DNA of 64,000 nt, taken from Algoriphagus sp. (GTDB taxonomy: Bacteria; Bacteroidota; Bacteroidia; Cytophagales; Cyclobacteriaceae). Below are positions 39,847 to 50,007 of this stretch, one piece after another (the first letter of the stretch is position 1; each line of letters begins with the position of its first letter). The position numbers and the translations under genes are program-made. The DNA lies in assembly GCF_029254265.1 (NCBI RefSeq), contig NZ_JAQWXX010000110.1:55599-119598 (forward strand), in the 5' to 3' direction. Under the pieces are notes generated by a model. That model was not told the origin of the DNA and searched no databases. It worked only from the letters and a program-made list of their open reading frames with translations.

Positions 39847-40584
39847 ATGTCAGAGCAAACGGGCGAAACAAGATGCAAAAGCTGTCAAAGCGAGATTACA
39901 GGTGATTTTTGTTCCGCATGTGGTCATCCCAAAACTCTAAAACGAATTGATGGAAACTACATCGCTTCTGAAATCGCGAGCGTAGTTAATTTCGAAAAGG
40001 GAATCCTATTTACGATCAAAGAATTGCTGATCCGTCCGGGCAAAAACATTGAAACTTTTATTCGAGAGGATCGAAGTCGATTGGTGAAGCCGCTAATATT
40101 CTTAATCATATGCTCCTTGGCCTACACCATCGCTCAACAGTATCTGCGGTTCGAGGATGGCTATGTAGCTGCTGGAGAGATGGAAGATTCCGCTGTGCTT
40201 GACCTATTTGCATGGGTACAACAAAATTATGGGTATGCCAATATCCTCATGGCTGTTTTTGTGGCACTTTGGATCAAGCTTTTCTTTCGCAAATACCAGT
40301 ATAACTTTTTTGAGATCCTGATTCTGCTCTGTTTTGTGATGGGGATAGGAATGCTGATTTTCACCTTATTCGGCGTGGTGGAAGGACTTACTAAGCAAAG
40401 TATGCTGGGCCTCGGTGGCATATTTGGTTTTGGATATATCTGCTTTGCAATCGGAAATTTTTTCGATAAAAAACGAATTATGAGTTATGTCAAAGGACTC
40501 TTTGCCTATTTGCTCGGATCGATCACCTTCTTTCTCCTGCTAATAATCCTAGGCTTAGTGATCGATCAAATGAGCAAAGCCTGA
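39847..40584 (+). CDS. DUF3667-like membrane protein
   Basis: N-terminal zinc ribbon CKSCQSEITGDFCSACGHPKTLKRI followed by multiple TM helices. Confidence 0.8.
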   Translation: MSEQTGETRCKSCQSEITGDFCSACGHPKTLKRIDGNYIASEIASVVNFEKGILFTIKELLIRPGKNIETFIREDRSRLVKPLIFLIICSLAYTIAQQYLRFEDGYVAAGEMEDSAVLDLFAWVQQNYGYANILMAVFVALWIKLFFRKYQYNFFEILILLCFVMGIGMLIFTLFGVVEGLTKQSMLGLGGIFGFGYICFAIGNFFDKKRIMSYVKGLFAYLLGSITFFLLLIILGLVIDQMSKA

Positions 40585-40656
40585 TAGAGGTCCTATCCTA
40601 CTAATTCCACGGGATAAAGCTTTCGCTTTTCCCTAACTTGATAACAAATACTATTA

Positions 40657-41547
40657 ATGAACATGAAGCAAAACCGCCGTGAATTCCTCCTCAATTCTAC
40701 TAGCATCCTAGGAGTAGGACTAGCATTAAACCCTTTTGATCTTTTTGCAAATGAGGAATCTCGAAAAATCACGGTCGGTGAAATAATGGATCGATTTATC
40801 TCCGATGTGCCTGACGGTCCATTTCCTCAAACGGTAGATACCCTGAAATCCGGTTCACGAGATCAAGTGGTGACAGGAATTGTTACCACGATGTTTGCTA
40901 CGATCACTGTAATCCAAAAAGCAATTGAAGTGAATGCAAATTTCATTATTGCTCATGAGCCTACTTTTTACAATCATCTGGATGAAACAGAATGGCTTGA
41001 AAATGATCCTGTTTACAACTACAAGGCAGACTTACTGGAAAAACACGGAATAGCCATTTGGCGAAATCATGACTATGTACATTCCCTAGCTGTGGATCGT
41101 GTTCAAGCCGGAGTGGTTAATGAATTGGGCTGGAATGATTATTACCAAGAAAACGCTGTTTTGAATTTGCCTAAATCTTCTTTGAAAAATCTGATCAATC
41201 ATATCAAGGACAAACTGCAAGTACCTGCGATGCGCTATGTAGGCGATCTGGATCAGACGGTATCCAAAGTCCTGCTATTACCCGGGGCGATTGGCGGTCG
41301 GCGACAAATCGATATGGCCATGCAGCAAAAACCTGACGTGATTATTGTAGGCGAATCTCCGGAATGGGAAACTCCGGAATATGTGCGTAATGCAAATGAG
41401 ATGGGCGAAAAACTTTCTTTAATTGTGATTGGTCATTCGGCTAGCGAAGAAGGAGGCTCAGAATTTATGGCAGAATGGATTAGAAAAAATATCCCGGAAG
41501 TGAATGTTGTCCATTTTCCAAGCGGTAATTCATTACATATTTTTTAG
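40657..41547 (+). CDS. exported Nif3-like dinuclear metal centre protein
   Basis: NRREFLLNSTSILGVGLALN Tat-like leader; NANFIIAHEPTFYNHLDETEW; HDYVHS; VLLLPGAIGG. Confidence 0.8.
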   Translation: MNMKQNRREFLLNSTSILGVGLALNPFDLFANEESRKITVGEIMDRFISDVPDGPFPQTVDTLKSGSRDQVVTGIVTTMFATITVIQKAIEVNANFIIAHEPTFYNHLDETEWLENDPVYNYKADLLEKHGIAIWRNHDYVHSLAVDRVQAGVVNELGWNDYYQENAVLNLPKSSLKNLINHIKDKLQVPAMRYVGDLDQTVSKVLLLPGAIGGRRQIDMAMQQKPDVIIVGESPEWETPEYVRNANEMGEKLSLIVIGHSASEEGGSEFMAEWIRKNIPEVNVVHFPSGNSLHIF

Positions 41548-41577
41548 TGTACCTTCACAGGATTACACAAGCCATTT

Positions 41578-42009
41578 ATGCACAAAATAAAACAACTACT
41601 TTTCTCATTTTTAACCTTTGTTGCCTCCTTTTACTTTTTATTCTGGATCTTGAGTGGAATGCTTTCTATTCCCTTTAGCAGTGATTCGCCAAATTGGATT
41701 TTTGTGTTTTCAGGAATAGTAAGTTTTTTATTTGCGGGCTATTTGGCTTTCACAGTTTGGAAAAAAACTGGAGCGAATAAAAACACCAAAGCTACTCTAA
41801 GCAATTATATTGTTACTGGAGCACTTGGATTAGGGGTTTTTGGTTTCTTAATTGGTTTTATTGGGCCAATGATTTTTACACCAGATTCTGCTCAAGGGCC
41901 ACTGCTTGGGATTCTTTTTACAGGCCCTGGAGGAATTGCACTAGGCGCAATAGGAGGCGCTATTGTTTGGGAAATAAAACGAAGAAAAGAGATAAAGATG
42001 AATCAATGA
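41578..42009 (+). CDS. hypothetical membrane protein
   Basis: Four predicted hydrophobic segments. Confidence 0.6.
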   Translation: MHKIKQLLFSFLTFVASFYFLFWILSGMLSIPFSSDSPNWIFVFSGIVSFLFAGYLAFTVWKKTGANKNTKATLSNYIVTGALGLGVFGFLIGFIGPMIFTPDSAQGPLLGILFTGPGGIALGAIGGAIVWEIKRRKEIKMNQ

Positions 42010-42042
42010 TTCTTTGATTGTTGATACCCTACATAGTAGAAA

Positions 42043-42957
42043 TTATTTCCTCTCTTTTATTACAGTCTCCACCTTTACTGCACTATCATTGACTAAAGGT
42101 TTTCCTTCAGTCTCTTGAGTATAGGTTTGGGTAATTTTTGAACCTAGAAGAAAAATAAGGCTCGCATAATATGTCCAAACTAAAATCACAACCAATGATC
42201 CACTGGCTCCATACAGGTCCATCATAGCTGCAGAACCAAGGTACAGTCCAATTAGGAATTTGCCAACAACAAACAAAAAAGTTGTAATCAAACCCCCAAT
42301 CCAAACATTTCTCCAGCGTATAGAGACATCAGGAATCACCTTAAACATGAGGGAAAAAATCAACCACATGAGCCCAAATGATATTAGTTCAGAGCCAATA
42401 TGAACTAAAGTCGAGGAAATATCCCCAAGAAAAACCTGAAGATTTCTTTTGAAAATCATCAAAATTGATTCTACTATCAAGGATACCGTTAAAAGAAACC
42501 CAATGCTAATCACCATAGCCAAAGAAAGAAGCCTTTTTATCAAGTATTTGATCCAGCTTTTCCCTGGCCTTGCTTTCAAGTTCCAGATTTTATTGATGGC
42601 TGTTTGAAGGGAAAAAAACACAGTGGTAGAACTGATGATCAAAGTTCCAATTCCCACTACTTTGGCTAAAAATGCAGAGTCCTCTTTTAACGCTGCTTTT
42701 GCAAGAATCCTTTCAATTTGCTTTGCTGTGTCAACTCCTATCAAACTGGAAATCTGATCGATTAACTCCTCCTCTATTCGATTTTCTTGATAAAATGTCG
42801 CTGCTACCGATACTACAATTAGTAGCACTGCAGGCAGGGATAACATAGTATAAAATGAAATAGAGGCTGCATAGGTGAATACATCCTCTCGAAAGAAACT
42901 GAGGACTGACTTTTTGATTATTCGCCAAAATCCTTTCGAGGCATGAGCAAAGTACAT
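42043..42957 (-). CDS. YihY/BrkB family membrane protein
   Basis: FTYAASISFYTMLSLPAVLLIVVSVAATFY; IWNLKARPGKSWIKYLIKRLLSLAMV; GASGSLVVILVWTYYASLIFLLGSKITQ. Confidence 0.9.
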   Translation of the reverse strand: MYFAHASKGFWRIIKKSVLSFFREDVFTYAASISFYTMLSLPAVLLIVVSVAATFYQENRIEEELIDQISSLIGVDTAKQIERILAKAALKEDSAFLAKVVGIGTLIISSTTVFFSLQTAINKIWNLKARPGKSWIKYLIKRLLSLAMVISIGFLLTVSLIVESILMIFKRNLQVFLGDISSTLVHIGSELISFGLMWLIFSLMFKVIPDVSIRWRNVWIGGLITTFLFVVGKFLIGLYLGSAAMMDLYGASGSLVVILVWTYYASLIFLLGSKITQTYTQETEGKPLVNDSAVKVETVIKERK

Positions 42958-43077
42958 AGGTCTGTCAAAAAGGTGATAAAAAAACTAATTAAGATTGGCC
43001 CCCAAAAAATAAGACATTTATTGAGGGTACATCATATAAATTGAACAGCCTTTTTAGATGTGGAATTCTAATTTCAG

Positions 43078-43671
43078 TTACAAACTCCAAGCTTTACCTA
43101 CATCTGAGACTGGTATACATCCTAAATATTCCCCCGGAATGGGATCGTAATTCAAAACATTTTTCCCGATTTCTTCCGAACTGAAATATGCCCAAAGTGC
43201 TTGCGATTTCAGTTGTCGATAAAACCCAACAGGCTTTTGCTCACCAACTGCTGTTCCCCAAACACCACGATTGAAGGTGGCAGTATTGGCCTCGTGATCT
43301 TTAAGGCAAGCTGTTTTATCTTCTTTGCTCAACTCGGCAAAGACTTTCCCATACTTGGCTTTGCAGTCTGCATTGAATTGATCAATGTCTGCTTTCACTT
43401 TTGCTTGTCCTTCGGGAGAATAGGTTTTCGCATAGACCAGATCCAAAAAGATATCCGTCTTTACATCTAAAGCTCCAGGCGTTTCTGTCTTTGGTAAAAT
43501 CGTATCCACAAAAGAACTGATAAATGTTGCCTGATTTTCATCCAAAAAGATCGGAGTCCAATTCAGTCTAGGAGTCTGATTACAAGCTTGGAGTAAAGAA
43601 AGCAAGCTTGGTGCTGCTACAGCAGATCCAGCCAAAAGTCCTGTTTTTCGTAGTGCGTCTCTTCTATTCAT
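43078..43671 (-). CDS. gluconate 2-dehydrogenase subunit 3 family protein
   Basis: NRRDALRKTGLLAGSAVAAPSLLSLLQAC leader; FISSFVDTILPKTETPGALDVKTDIFLD. Confidence 0.88.
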   Translation of the reverse strand: MNRRDALRKTGLLAGSAVAAPSLLSLLQACNQTPRLNWTPIFLDENQATFISSFVDTILPKTETPGALDVKTDIFLDLVYAKTYSPEGQAKVKADIDQFNADCKAKYGKVFAELSKEDKTACLKDHEANTATFNRGVWGTAVGEQKPVGFYRQLKSQALWAYFSSEEIGKNVLNYDPIPGEYLGCIPVSDVGKAWSL

Positions 43672-43674
43672 CGC

Positions 43675-45387
43675 TTAGAGATTTGATTTTTTAAGTTCAG
43701 CTACCGCATGATCTGCTGCTCTCGCTGTCAATGCCATGTAAGTAAGGGAAGGATTCACGCAAGAGGAAGATGCCATGGCGGCACCATCAGTCACAAATAC
43801 ATTTTTACAAGCATGAACCTGGTTCGTTCCATTTAGCACGGAAGTCTTTGGATCCTTACCCATTCGGGCTGTGCCCATTTCATGGATGCCATAACCCATT
43901 TCATGCTTTTTATCAAAATCCATGATCTCTTTCAAGCCAGCTCGCTCTAGCATTTCTTTTGCATCAATTCGCATTTGCGCATTGATCGCTAATTCATTTG
44001 GGCCCCATTCCGCGTCGATTGATAAGGTAGGTTGACCCCATTTGTCTACCACATCTTTATTGAGGTAAACTTTATTTTCATGGTTTGGCAGACATTCCGC
44101 AAAACCTGTAATGAAAAATTCCCAAGGTCCAGGATTCATAATTTTGTCTTTAAACTCCCCTCCAAATTCTTGCATATTGGCACCCTGACCCCAGCCGGCT
44201 CGCTGACCTCCACCTTGGTAACCAAAGCCTCTGACAAACTTATCTGATTGCGGTCCATCCTTAAGATTGACGTATCGTGGGATATAAATCCCGTTAGGTC
44301 TTCGGCCCTTGTAATACTGATCATCAAATCCGTCCACCAAACCACTTGCCCCTACTCGATAAGTATGATCCATCAAATTATGGCCTAGTTCACCACTGTC
44401 ATTACCTAGCCCATTTGGGAATCTACTGGATGTAGAATTCATCAAAATTTGCGTGGTGCTCAAGGTAGAAGCATTGCAGAAAATGATTTTCGCCTTATAT
44501 ATGATTTCTTCATTTGTTTCCGAATCGATGATTCTCACCCCAGTTGCTTTACCAAGGGCTTCATCATAAACGATAGATTGGACAATAGAGAAAGGTCTGA
44601 TGGTGAGATTTCCAGTCGCATTTGCGGCTGGCAAAGTCACCGCATTACTACTAAAGTAAGCACCATATGGACAACCTCGATCACAGCGATTTCGGAATTG
44701 ACATTTGCCTCGACCATTGAGCGGTTCGGTCAAATGTGCTACTCGACCAATGATCATATTCCGACCATTGTACTCTTTTTCGATTCGTTCTTTGACATGC
44801 TTTTCCACACAATTCAACTCCATTGGCGGAAGGAAATGACTATCCGGAAGCTGTGGAAGTCCTAAAGCCTCTCCAGAGATTCCCGCAAATTTCTCCACGT
44901 AAGTGTACCAAGATTCGATGTCTTTATAGCGAATCGGCCAATCCACGCCGTGACCATCTTTAGCATTTGCCTCAAAGTCCAAATCCGACCAGCGGTAAGT
45001 TTGCTTTCCCCAAAGTAAAGACCTGCCTCCCATCTGATGGGCTCTCACCCATAGAAAAGGTTTGACTTCGGTATAGGGATTTTCGATGTCATTGGCGTGA
45101 AAATGCTCGTTAGCAGCGCCTATAAAACCAGTACGCACTCCAATCGGATGCTTTGCTTTTTGTTCTGGAGTCAATCCTCCTCGGTATTCCATATCCCAGG
45201 GATCTAGGTTCATGGTTGGGTAGTCTTTGACATGCTCCACGATTCTACCACGCTCCAAAACGAGTGTTTTCAATCCTTTTTCGCAGAGTTCTTTCGCCGC
45301 CCAGCCTCCACTGATTCCAGATCCGATGACGATGGCATCGTAGGTGAGAGCTTTGTCTGCGTCGATATTAAAATTGGCCATATACAA
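43675..45387 (-). CDS. GMC family oxidoreductase
   Basis: AIVIGSGISGGWAAKELCEKGLKTLVLERG; CDRGCPYGAYFSSN; GTARMGKDPKTSVLNGTNQVHACKNVFVTDGAAMASSSCVNPSLTYMALTARAADH. Confidence 0.95.
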   Translation of the reverse strand: MYMANFNIDADKALTYDAIVIGSGISGGWAAKELCEKGLKTLVLERGRIVEHVKDYPTMNLDPWDMEYRGGLTPEQKAKHPIGVRTGFIGAANEHFHANDIENPYTEVKPFLWVRAHQMGGRSLLWGKQTYRWSDLDFEANAKDGHGVDWPIRYKDIESWYTYVEKFAGISGEALGLPQLPDSHFLPPMELNCVEKHVKERIEKEYNGRNMIIGRVAHLTEPLNGRGKCQFRNRCDRGCPYGAYFSSNAVTLPAANATGNLTIRPFSIVQSIVYDEALGKATGVRIIDSETNEEIIYKAKIIFCNASTLSTTQILMNSTSSRFPNGLGNDSGELGHNLMDHTYRVGASGLVDGFDDQYYKGRRPNGIYIPRYVNLKDGPQSDKFVRGFGYQGGGQRAGWGQGANMQEFGGEFKDKIMNPGPWEFFITGFAECLPNHENKVYLNKDVVDKWGQPTLSIDAEWGPNELAINAQMRIDAKEMLERAGLKEIMDFDKKHEMGYGIHEMGTARMGKDPKTSVLNGTNQVHACKNVFVTDGAAMASSSCVNPSLTYMALTARAADHAVAELKKSNL

Positions 45388-45468
45388 TAGGTTGATTGGA
45401 TAGCTAATATTAAGGATTTTTTGGTTGAATTACAGATCGCCCCTTCAGGGCTCGGTTCAAATCGTCGC

Positions 45469-45633
45469 TGTATCAACCCCAAATTTAATTTAGGGTTGAT
45501 ACAAGCTACGCCTTCAGCGCTTTTTATATATGTGCCAAAGGCACATTCTGTACCAGCCTAGCATGCAATGCTGGGAAATCATGCCCCCAATGCATTGACC
45601 AAAATTCATTATTTTCAAGAGTGCCAAAGGCAC
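45469..45633. repeat. intergenic palindromic repeats (REP-like)
   Basis: tgtatcaaccc/gggttgataca perfect 11-bp inverted repeat (45469-45503); gtgccaaaggcac at 45532-45544 and 45621-45633. Confidence 0.75.
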
Positions 45634-45753
45634 GATCTGTAAAATCAAAAACCAAAGTCCTTTCCAGATTATTTTGATCGAAGAAAATGCCATAAATAGT
45701 TCGATGTCCCTTATTTCCTTGCCGCCTCCCGGTTTTTCCCCTATTTTTCGAGT

Positions 45754-47049
45754 ATGAAAAACCTATTCCTTTCCCTGGCCTTTTTTATTACGGTTTCAAT
45801 TGGCTTTGCCCAGCAGCTTTCTCCGGAAGAACAAAAACTCATCGCTGAAGTCGAAAAAAACTACGCTTCCACGCTCGCACTTCTTGAAGAAGTTGTCAAT
45901 ATCAACTCAGGCTCGCTCAATAAAGAAGGCGTCAAAGCTGTTGGGGATGTTTTTGCCCGTGAATTTCAAAAGATCGGATTCGAAACAGAATGGGTTGAGC
46001 TTCCTTCTGAAGTGAATCGCGCAGGTCATTTTGTAGCCACTCGAAAAGGCACCAAAGGCACCAAAGGCAAGAAAATCTTTATCATTGGACACTTAGATAC
46101 AGTTTTTGAAAAAGATATGCCCTTTACCCCATATACTGTTCTAAATGATTCTACCGCCACCGGCCAGGGACTCAACGACATGAAAGGTGGCGATGTGATG
46201 GCTTTCGCAAGCTTGAAAGCATTGCATGATTTGGGGTATTTGGAAGATCGGACGATCACGGTTTATTACAATGGCGACGAGGAAAGCTCCGGAAATGAGG
46301 AAATTTCCAGAAGAGATTTTATTGCGCGAGCAAAGAATCATGACTTGGCTTTGGCTTACGAAACTGCACAAGGTTTTAGCACGGTAACGGTAGCACGAAG
46401 AGGATCCAGTGGATGGAGGCTGAAAACCTCAGGAAGGCAAAGTCACTCTTCTGGAGTTTTTAGAGAATCAGTGGGTTATGGAGCAATTTATGAAGCGGCA
46501 AGAATCTTGACAGAATTCAGAGAGGAATTAGCCGGAGAGCAATATTTAACCTTCAACCCAGGCCAGATTATCGGTGGATCAGATATCAGCTATGACGAAA
46601 TAACCGGAGCTGGTGAAGCACTTGGGAAGACAAATATTGTAGCAAGAGAGGCTTTGGTAACCGGAGATCTAAGATTTCTCGGTGAGGAGCAAAAAGAACG
46701 TACCCGGGCAAAAATGCAGGAAATAGTGGACCGTAATCTCAATCAAACAGATGCAGAAATTACTTTCAAAGACGGGATTCCATCAATGCCACCGACCGAG
46801 GGAAACCTTCGACTGGCTAAAGTTCTAAATGAGCTCAGTATCGATATGGGCTATGGAGAAGTGAAGCCTGGTGACCCAGGAAGCAGAGGTGCTGGTGATG
46901 TGTCTTATGTTGCGGACTATTTGGACGCAATTGACGGATTAGGAGCCTCCGGTTCCGGAGCACATGCACCAGGGGAAACCATCAAGCTCAATGAATATCC
47001 AAATCTTATTAAGAGAAGTACACTTCTTATTTATCGTCTGACTAGATAA
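45754..47049 (+). CDS. M20 family metallopeptidase (glutamate carboxypeptidase-like), secreted
   Basis: FIIGHLDTVF; GLNDMKGGDVMAFASLKAL; YNGDEESSGNE; signal peptide. Confidence 0.92.
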   Translation: MKNLFLSLAFFITVSIGFAQQLSPEEQKLIAEVEKNYASTLALLEEVVNINSGSLNKEGVKAVGDVFAREFQKIGFETEWVELPSEVNRAGHFVATRKGTKGTKGKKIFIIGHLDTVFEKDMPFTPYTVLNDSTATGQGLNDMKGGDVMAFASLKALHDLGYLEDRTITVYYNGDEESSGNEEISRRDFIARAKNHDLALAYETAQGFSTVTVARRGSSGWRLKTSGRQSHSSGVFRESVGYGAIYEAARILTEFREELAGEQYLTFNPGQIIGGSDISYDEITGAGEALGKTNIVAREALVTGDLRFLGEEQKERTRAKMQEIVDRNLNQTDAEITFKDGIPSMPPTEGNLRLAKVLNELSIDMGYGEVKPGDPGSRGAGDVSYVADYLDAIDGLGASGSGAHAPGETIKLNEYPNLIKRSTLLIYRLTR

Positions 47050-47055
47050 ATTAGT

Positions 47056-48921
47056 ATGAAGGCATATATCTCCTTATTCTTTGCGGGAATATTCGCTTTA
47101 AGCGCCTGCAAAAATCAACCTGAACCTATTGCTGAAGAAGCCATGAAGCCACAAAAAATTGTTGTGTACCAAGTTTTCCCGCGCCTTTTTGGCAATACTA
47201 ATACTGCCAATAAACCTTGGGGAACAATTGAAGAAAACGGAGTTGGGAAATTCAATGACTTCACTGATTTGGCATTGGAAGAAATCAAAAAACTAGGAGT
47301 ATCCCATATCTGGTATACTGGGGTGCCGCATCATGCGCTGATCGGTGATTATTCATCGATTGGAGTTTCCAATGATGATCCGGATGTAGTCAAAGGAAGA
47401 GCTGGTTCGCCCTATGCGGTCAAGGATTATTATCAGGTAAACCCGGATTTGGCAGTGGATCCTGCTAAGCGAATGGAAGAATTTGAGGCTTTAATCGCCC
47501 GAACGCATGCCCATGAGATGAAGGTGATTATTGACATTGTCCCTAATCATATTGCGCGCTGCTATGAGGGGAAAAATAATCCCGCAGGAGTTACAGATTT
47601 CGGAGCAAATGATGATACCGCTGTAGAATATGCAAGGGACAATAACTTTTATTACATCCCGGGAGAATCCTTTCAGGTACCCGAGCCACTAAATGACTAT
47701 CAACCTTTAGGAGGAGAGCCGCACCCACTTTCAGACGGGAAATTTGAAGAAATACCAGCCAAATGGACTGGAAATGGATCCCGAAAAGCCCAGCCGCATT
47801 TTTACGATTGGTACGAGACCGTGAAAGTAAATTATGGAATCAAACCCGACGGCAGCAAAGATTATTCAGAAATACCGGCAGGAGCGGATTCTTTGGACTG
47901 GAGTGCGCATTATGATTTTTGGCAGGGAAAAGACGTCCCGGATAGCTGGATTAAATTCAGAGACATCACACAGTTTTGGCTAGGTAAAGGGGTGGATGGC
48001 TTTCGATTCGACATGGCGGAGATGGTTCCGGTGGAATTTTGGTCTTATCTGAACTCACATATCAAACACACCAAGCCTGATGCGTTCATTTTGGCCGAAG
48101 TGTATAACCCAAGTCTTTACAGAGATTACATCCGAAAGGGAAAGATGGATTACCTCTATGACAAAGTGGAGCTCTACGATACACTGAAGCACATCATGCA
48201 AGGTCATGGTTCTACCGACAATCTGGCTCCTATTTTGGAAGGATTGAAAGACATCGAGCATCACATGCTTCACTTCCTGGAAAATCACGACGAGCAGCGA
48301 ATCGCCAGTCCACAATTTGCCAATGACCCCTGGAAAGCCATGCCCGCCATGGTCGTTTCTGCGACGATTTCTACTTCCCCGACCATGATCTATTCTGGCC
48401 AGGAAGTTGGAGAAGTTGCGGCCGAAGATGCCGGTTTCGGTGATCCTTCCAGAACTTCCATTTTCGATTACATCGGTGTGCCTGCACATCAGCGCTGGAT
48501 GAATGAAGGGAAGTTTGATGGAGGACTGCTTTCGGACGATGAGAAAGCACTGCGAAACTACTATTCCGAAGTGCTAAACTTCACCCGAAACAGTCCGGCC
48601 TTGATGGGAGAATACGCGGAGGTTCACTCCTTCAACAGATCTCAAAACCCAGCGTACACAGACAAAGCCTTTGCTTTTGCGAGATGGGATGAAAATCAAA
48701 AGCTAATTGTAGTGACCAACTTCGACGAATTCAAATCAGTGAAAACAACGCTTAAACTTTCCCCGGAGCTGCTGAAAGCTTGGAAGCTGGAAAAAGGTGA
48801 GCGAGAAATTCAGGAAGTCATGTTTGGGAAGAAAAAGACCAACCTGCGTGTGACAGATCAAGGGGCTGAGATCGATTTGGAATTAGGACCTTGGGAGTCA
48901 GCGGTGTTTGGTGTCAGGTAA
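47056..48921 (+). CDS. GH13 alpha-amylase family lipoprotein
   Basis: Lipobox ALSACKNQ; KVIIDIVPNHIARC; GVDGFRFDMAEMVP; FILAEVYNP; LHFLENHDEQRIAS. Confidence 0.93.
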   Translation: MKAYISLFFAGIFALSACKNQPEPIAEEAMKPQKIVVYQVFPRLFGNTNTANKPWGTIEENGVGKFNDFTDLALEEIKKLGVSHIWYTGVPHHALIGDYSSIGVSNDDPDVVKGRAGSPYAVKDYYQVNPDLAVDPAKRMEEFEALIARTHAHEMKVIIDIVPNHIARCYEGKNNPAGVTDFGANDDTAVEYARDNNFYYIPGESFQVPEPLNDYQPLGGEPHPLSDGKFEEIPAKWTGNGSRKAQPHFYDWYETVKVNYGIKPDGSKDYSEIPAGADSLDWSAHYDFWQGKDVPDSWIKFRDITQFWLGKGVDGFRFDMAEMVPVEFWSYLNSHIKHTKPDAFILAEVYNPSLYRDYIRKGKMDYLYDKVELYDTLKHIMQGHGSTDNLAPILEGLKDIEHHMLHFLENHDEQRIASPQFANDPWKAMPAMVVSATISTSPTMIYSGQEVGEVAAEDAGFGDPSRTSIFDYIGVPAHQRWMNEGKFDGGLLSDDEKALRNYYSEVLNFTRNSPALMGEYAEVHSFNRSQNPAYTDKAFAFARWDENQKLIVVTNFDEFKSVKTTLKLSPELLKAWKLEKGEREIQEVMFGKKKTNLRVTDQGAEIDLELGPWESAVFGVR

Positions 48922-49023
48922 TAACTTAATATAGATTTAACTAAATTATTTTTGAAACCATTTTGAAATTTCATTTTTCGTTATTATAATTGATTAGTTT
49001 TAATCTCAATTCCAATCAACAAT

Positions 49024-50000
49024 ATGAAACCAAAAATTAAAAAAGAAAGGCACCGGATAAAATTGTCCTGCCTTCTTAGTGAACTAGGGGGGGGGGCTTA
49101 GGTAATTTTACCTTTTTTAATGCCCTCGTAATTTTCACATTGGTCCTGTCTGGATGTAGTCAGGAAGTAATCACAAGCGATCAAGTCGCAGAAGGGAATC
49201 CACTTTTAGGAAATAAAGGCTTACTCCAAGTCTCTTGGGAATCAGTGATTTCCACTGACTATCAGGGCGATTTAGGAGCACTGAATGAAAACTCCCTATC
49301 GGCACTTAATCCCTTTGAAGAAAAGCAGCTGGTAGAATTTATCCTTCATGAGACTGGAGAAGCTCAACTTAACATTGAGCATTTGTCCAAAAATGAAGGC
49401 ATCAAAATTCCTCATGAGGATCTGTCTGATGATCGGGCTCCTGTCAAAAAGACCGTAATCTATGGAGGAGAGATTTCTTGGTATGACGGATCTGGTGCCC
49501 TATTGGGATCACAACCCATGCAGCGTTTGGATTACTCGGCTTGGATTACAGAAATCAAGAAAATCAAGGAGACGAATTCCAAAGAAGAGATCAACCGGGC
49601 TCTCAGAAATTTTCAATCTCAGTTTTTCAAGGCTAATCTGGAAAACTTCATTGAGCAAATAAAGAAAAGTAACCCAATTGTAAGAGAAATAGAAGAATTT
49701 CAGATTTTGGAGGAAAATGAAACCTATGTCACAATACGAGTGGATTTGGCACAGTTTGAACCCGGACAGACGGGAATCAATGTGATGTTGATTGACAAGA
49801 ATAAAAATCGAATGGTCGCCAATAGAATTTATACTGAAGGAAATGAAATTCTCCAAACTACCTACTATGGCTATGCCAAAGGAGAGACTGGGGCACTAGA
49901 TGCCATCCGGGTAGAAGAACCCCTTTTTCTCGAGGAGAAAATTGAACTGACAAAGGTGACTTTGACCAAAATCTCTGACTTGAACATCTCCTTAAATTGA
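49024..50000 (+). pseudogene. lipoprotein gene interrupted by a 10-G homopolymer (phase-variable candidate; OFF as written)
   Basis: ATG 49024 gives MKPKIKKERHRIKLSCLLSELGGGA* with stop right after the G tract; with 8 or 11 G the frame joins ..LGNFTFFNALVIFTLVLSGCSQEV (lipobox LSGC) and the 49140-50000 ORF. Confidence 0.75.
49087..49096 (+). repeat. poly-G tract (G10)
   Basis: cta GGGGGGGGGG ctta read directly. Confidence 0.95.
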
Positions 50001-50007
50001 TTTCCTC

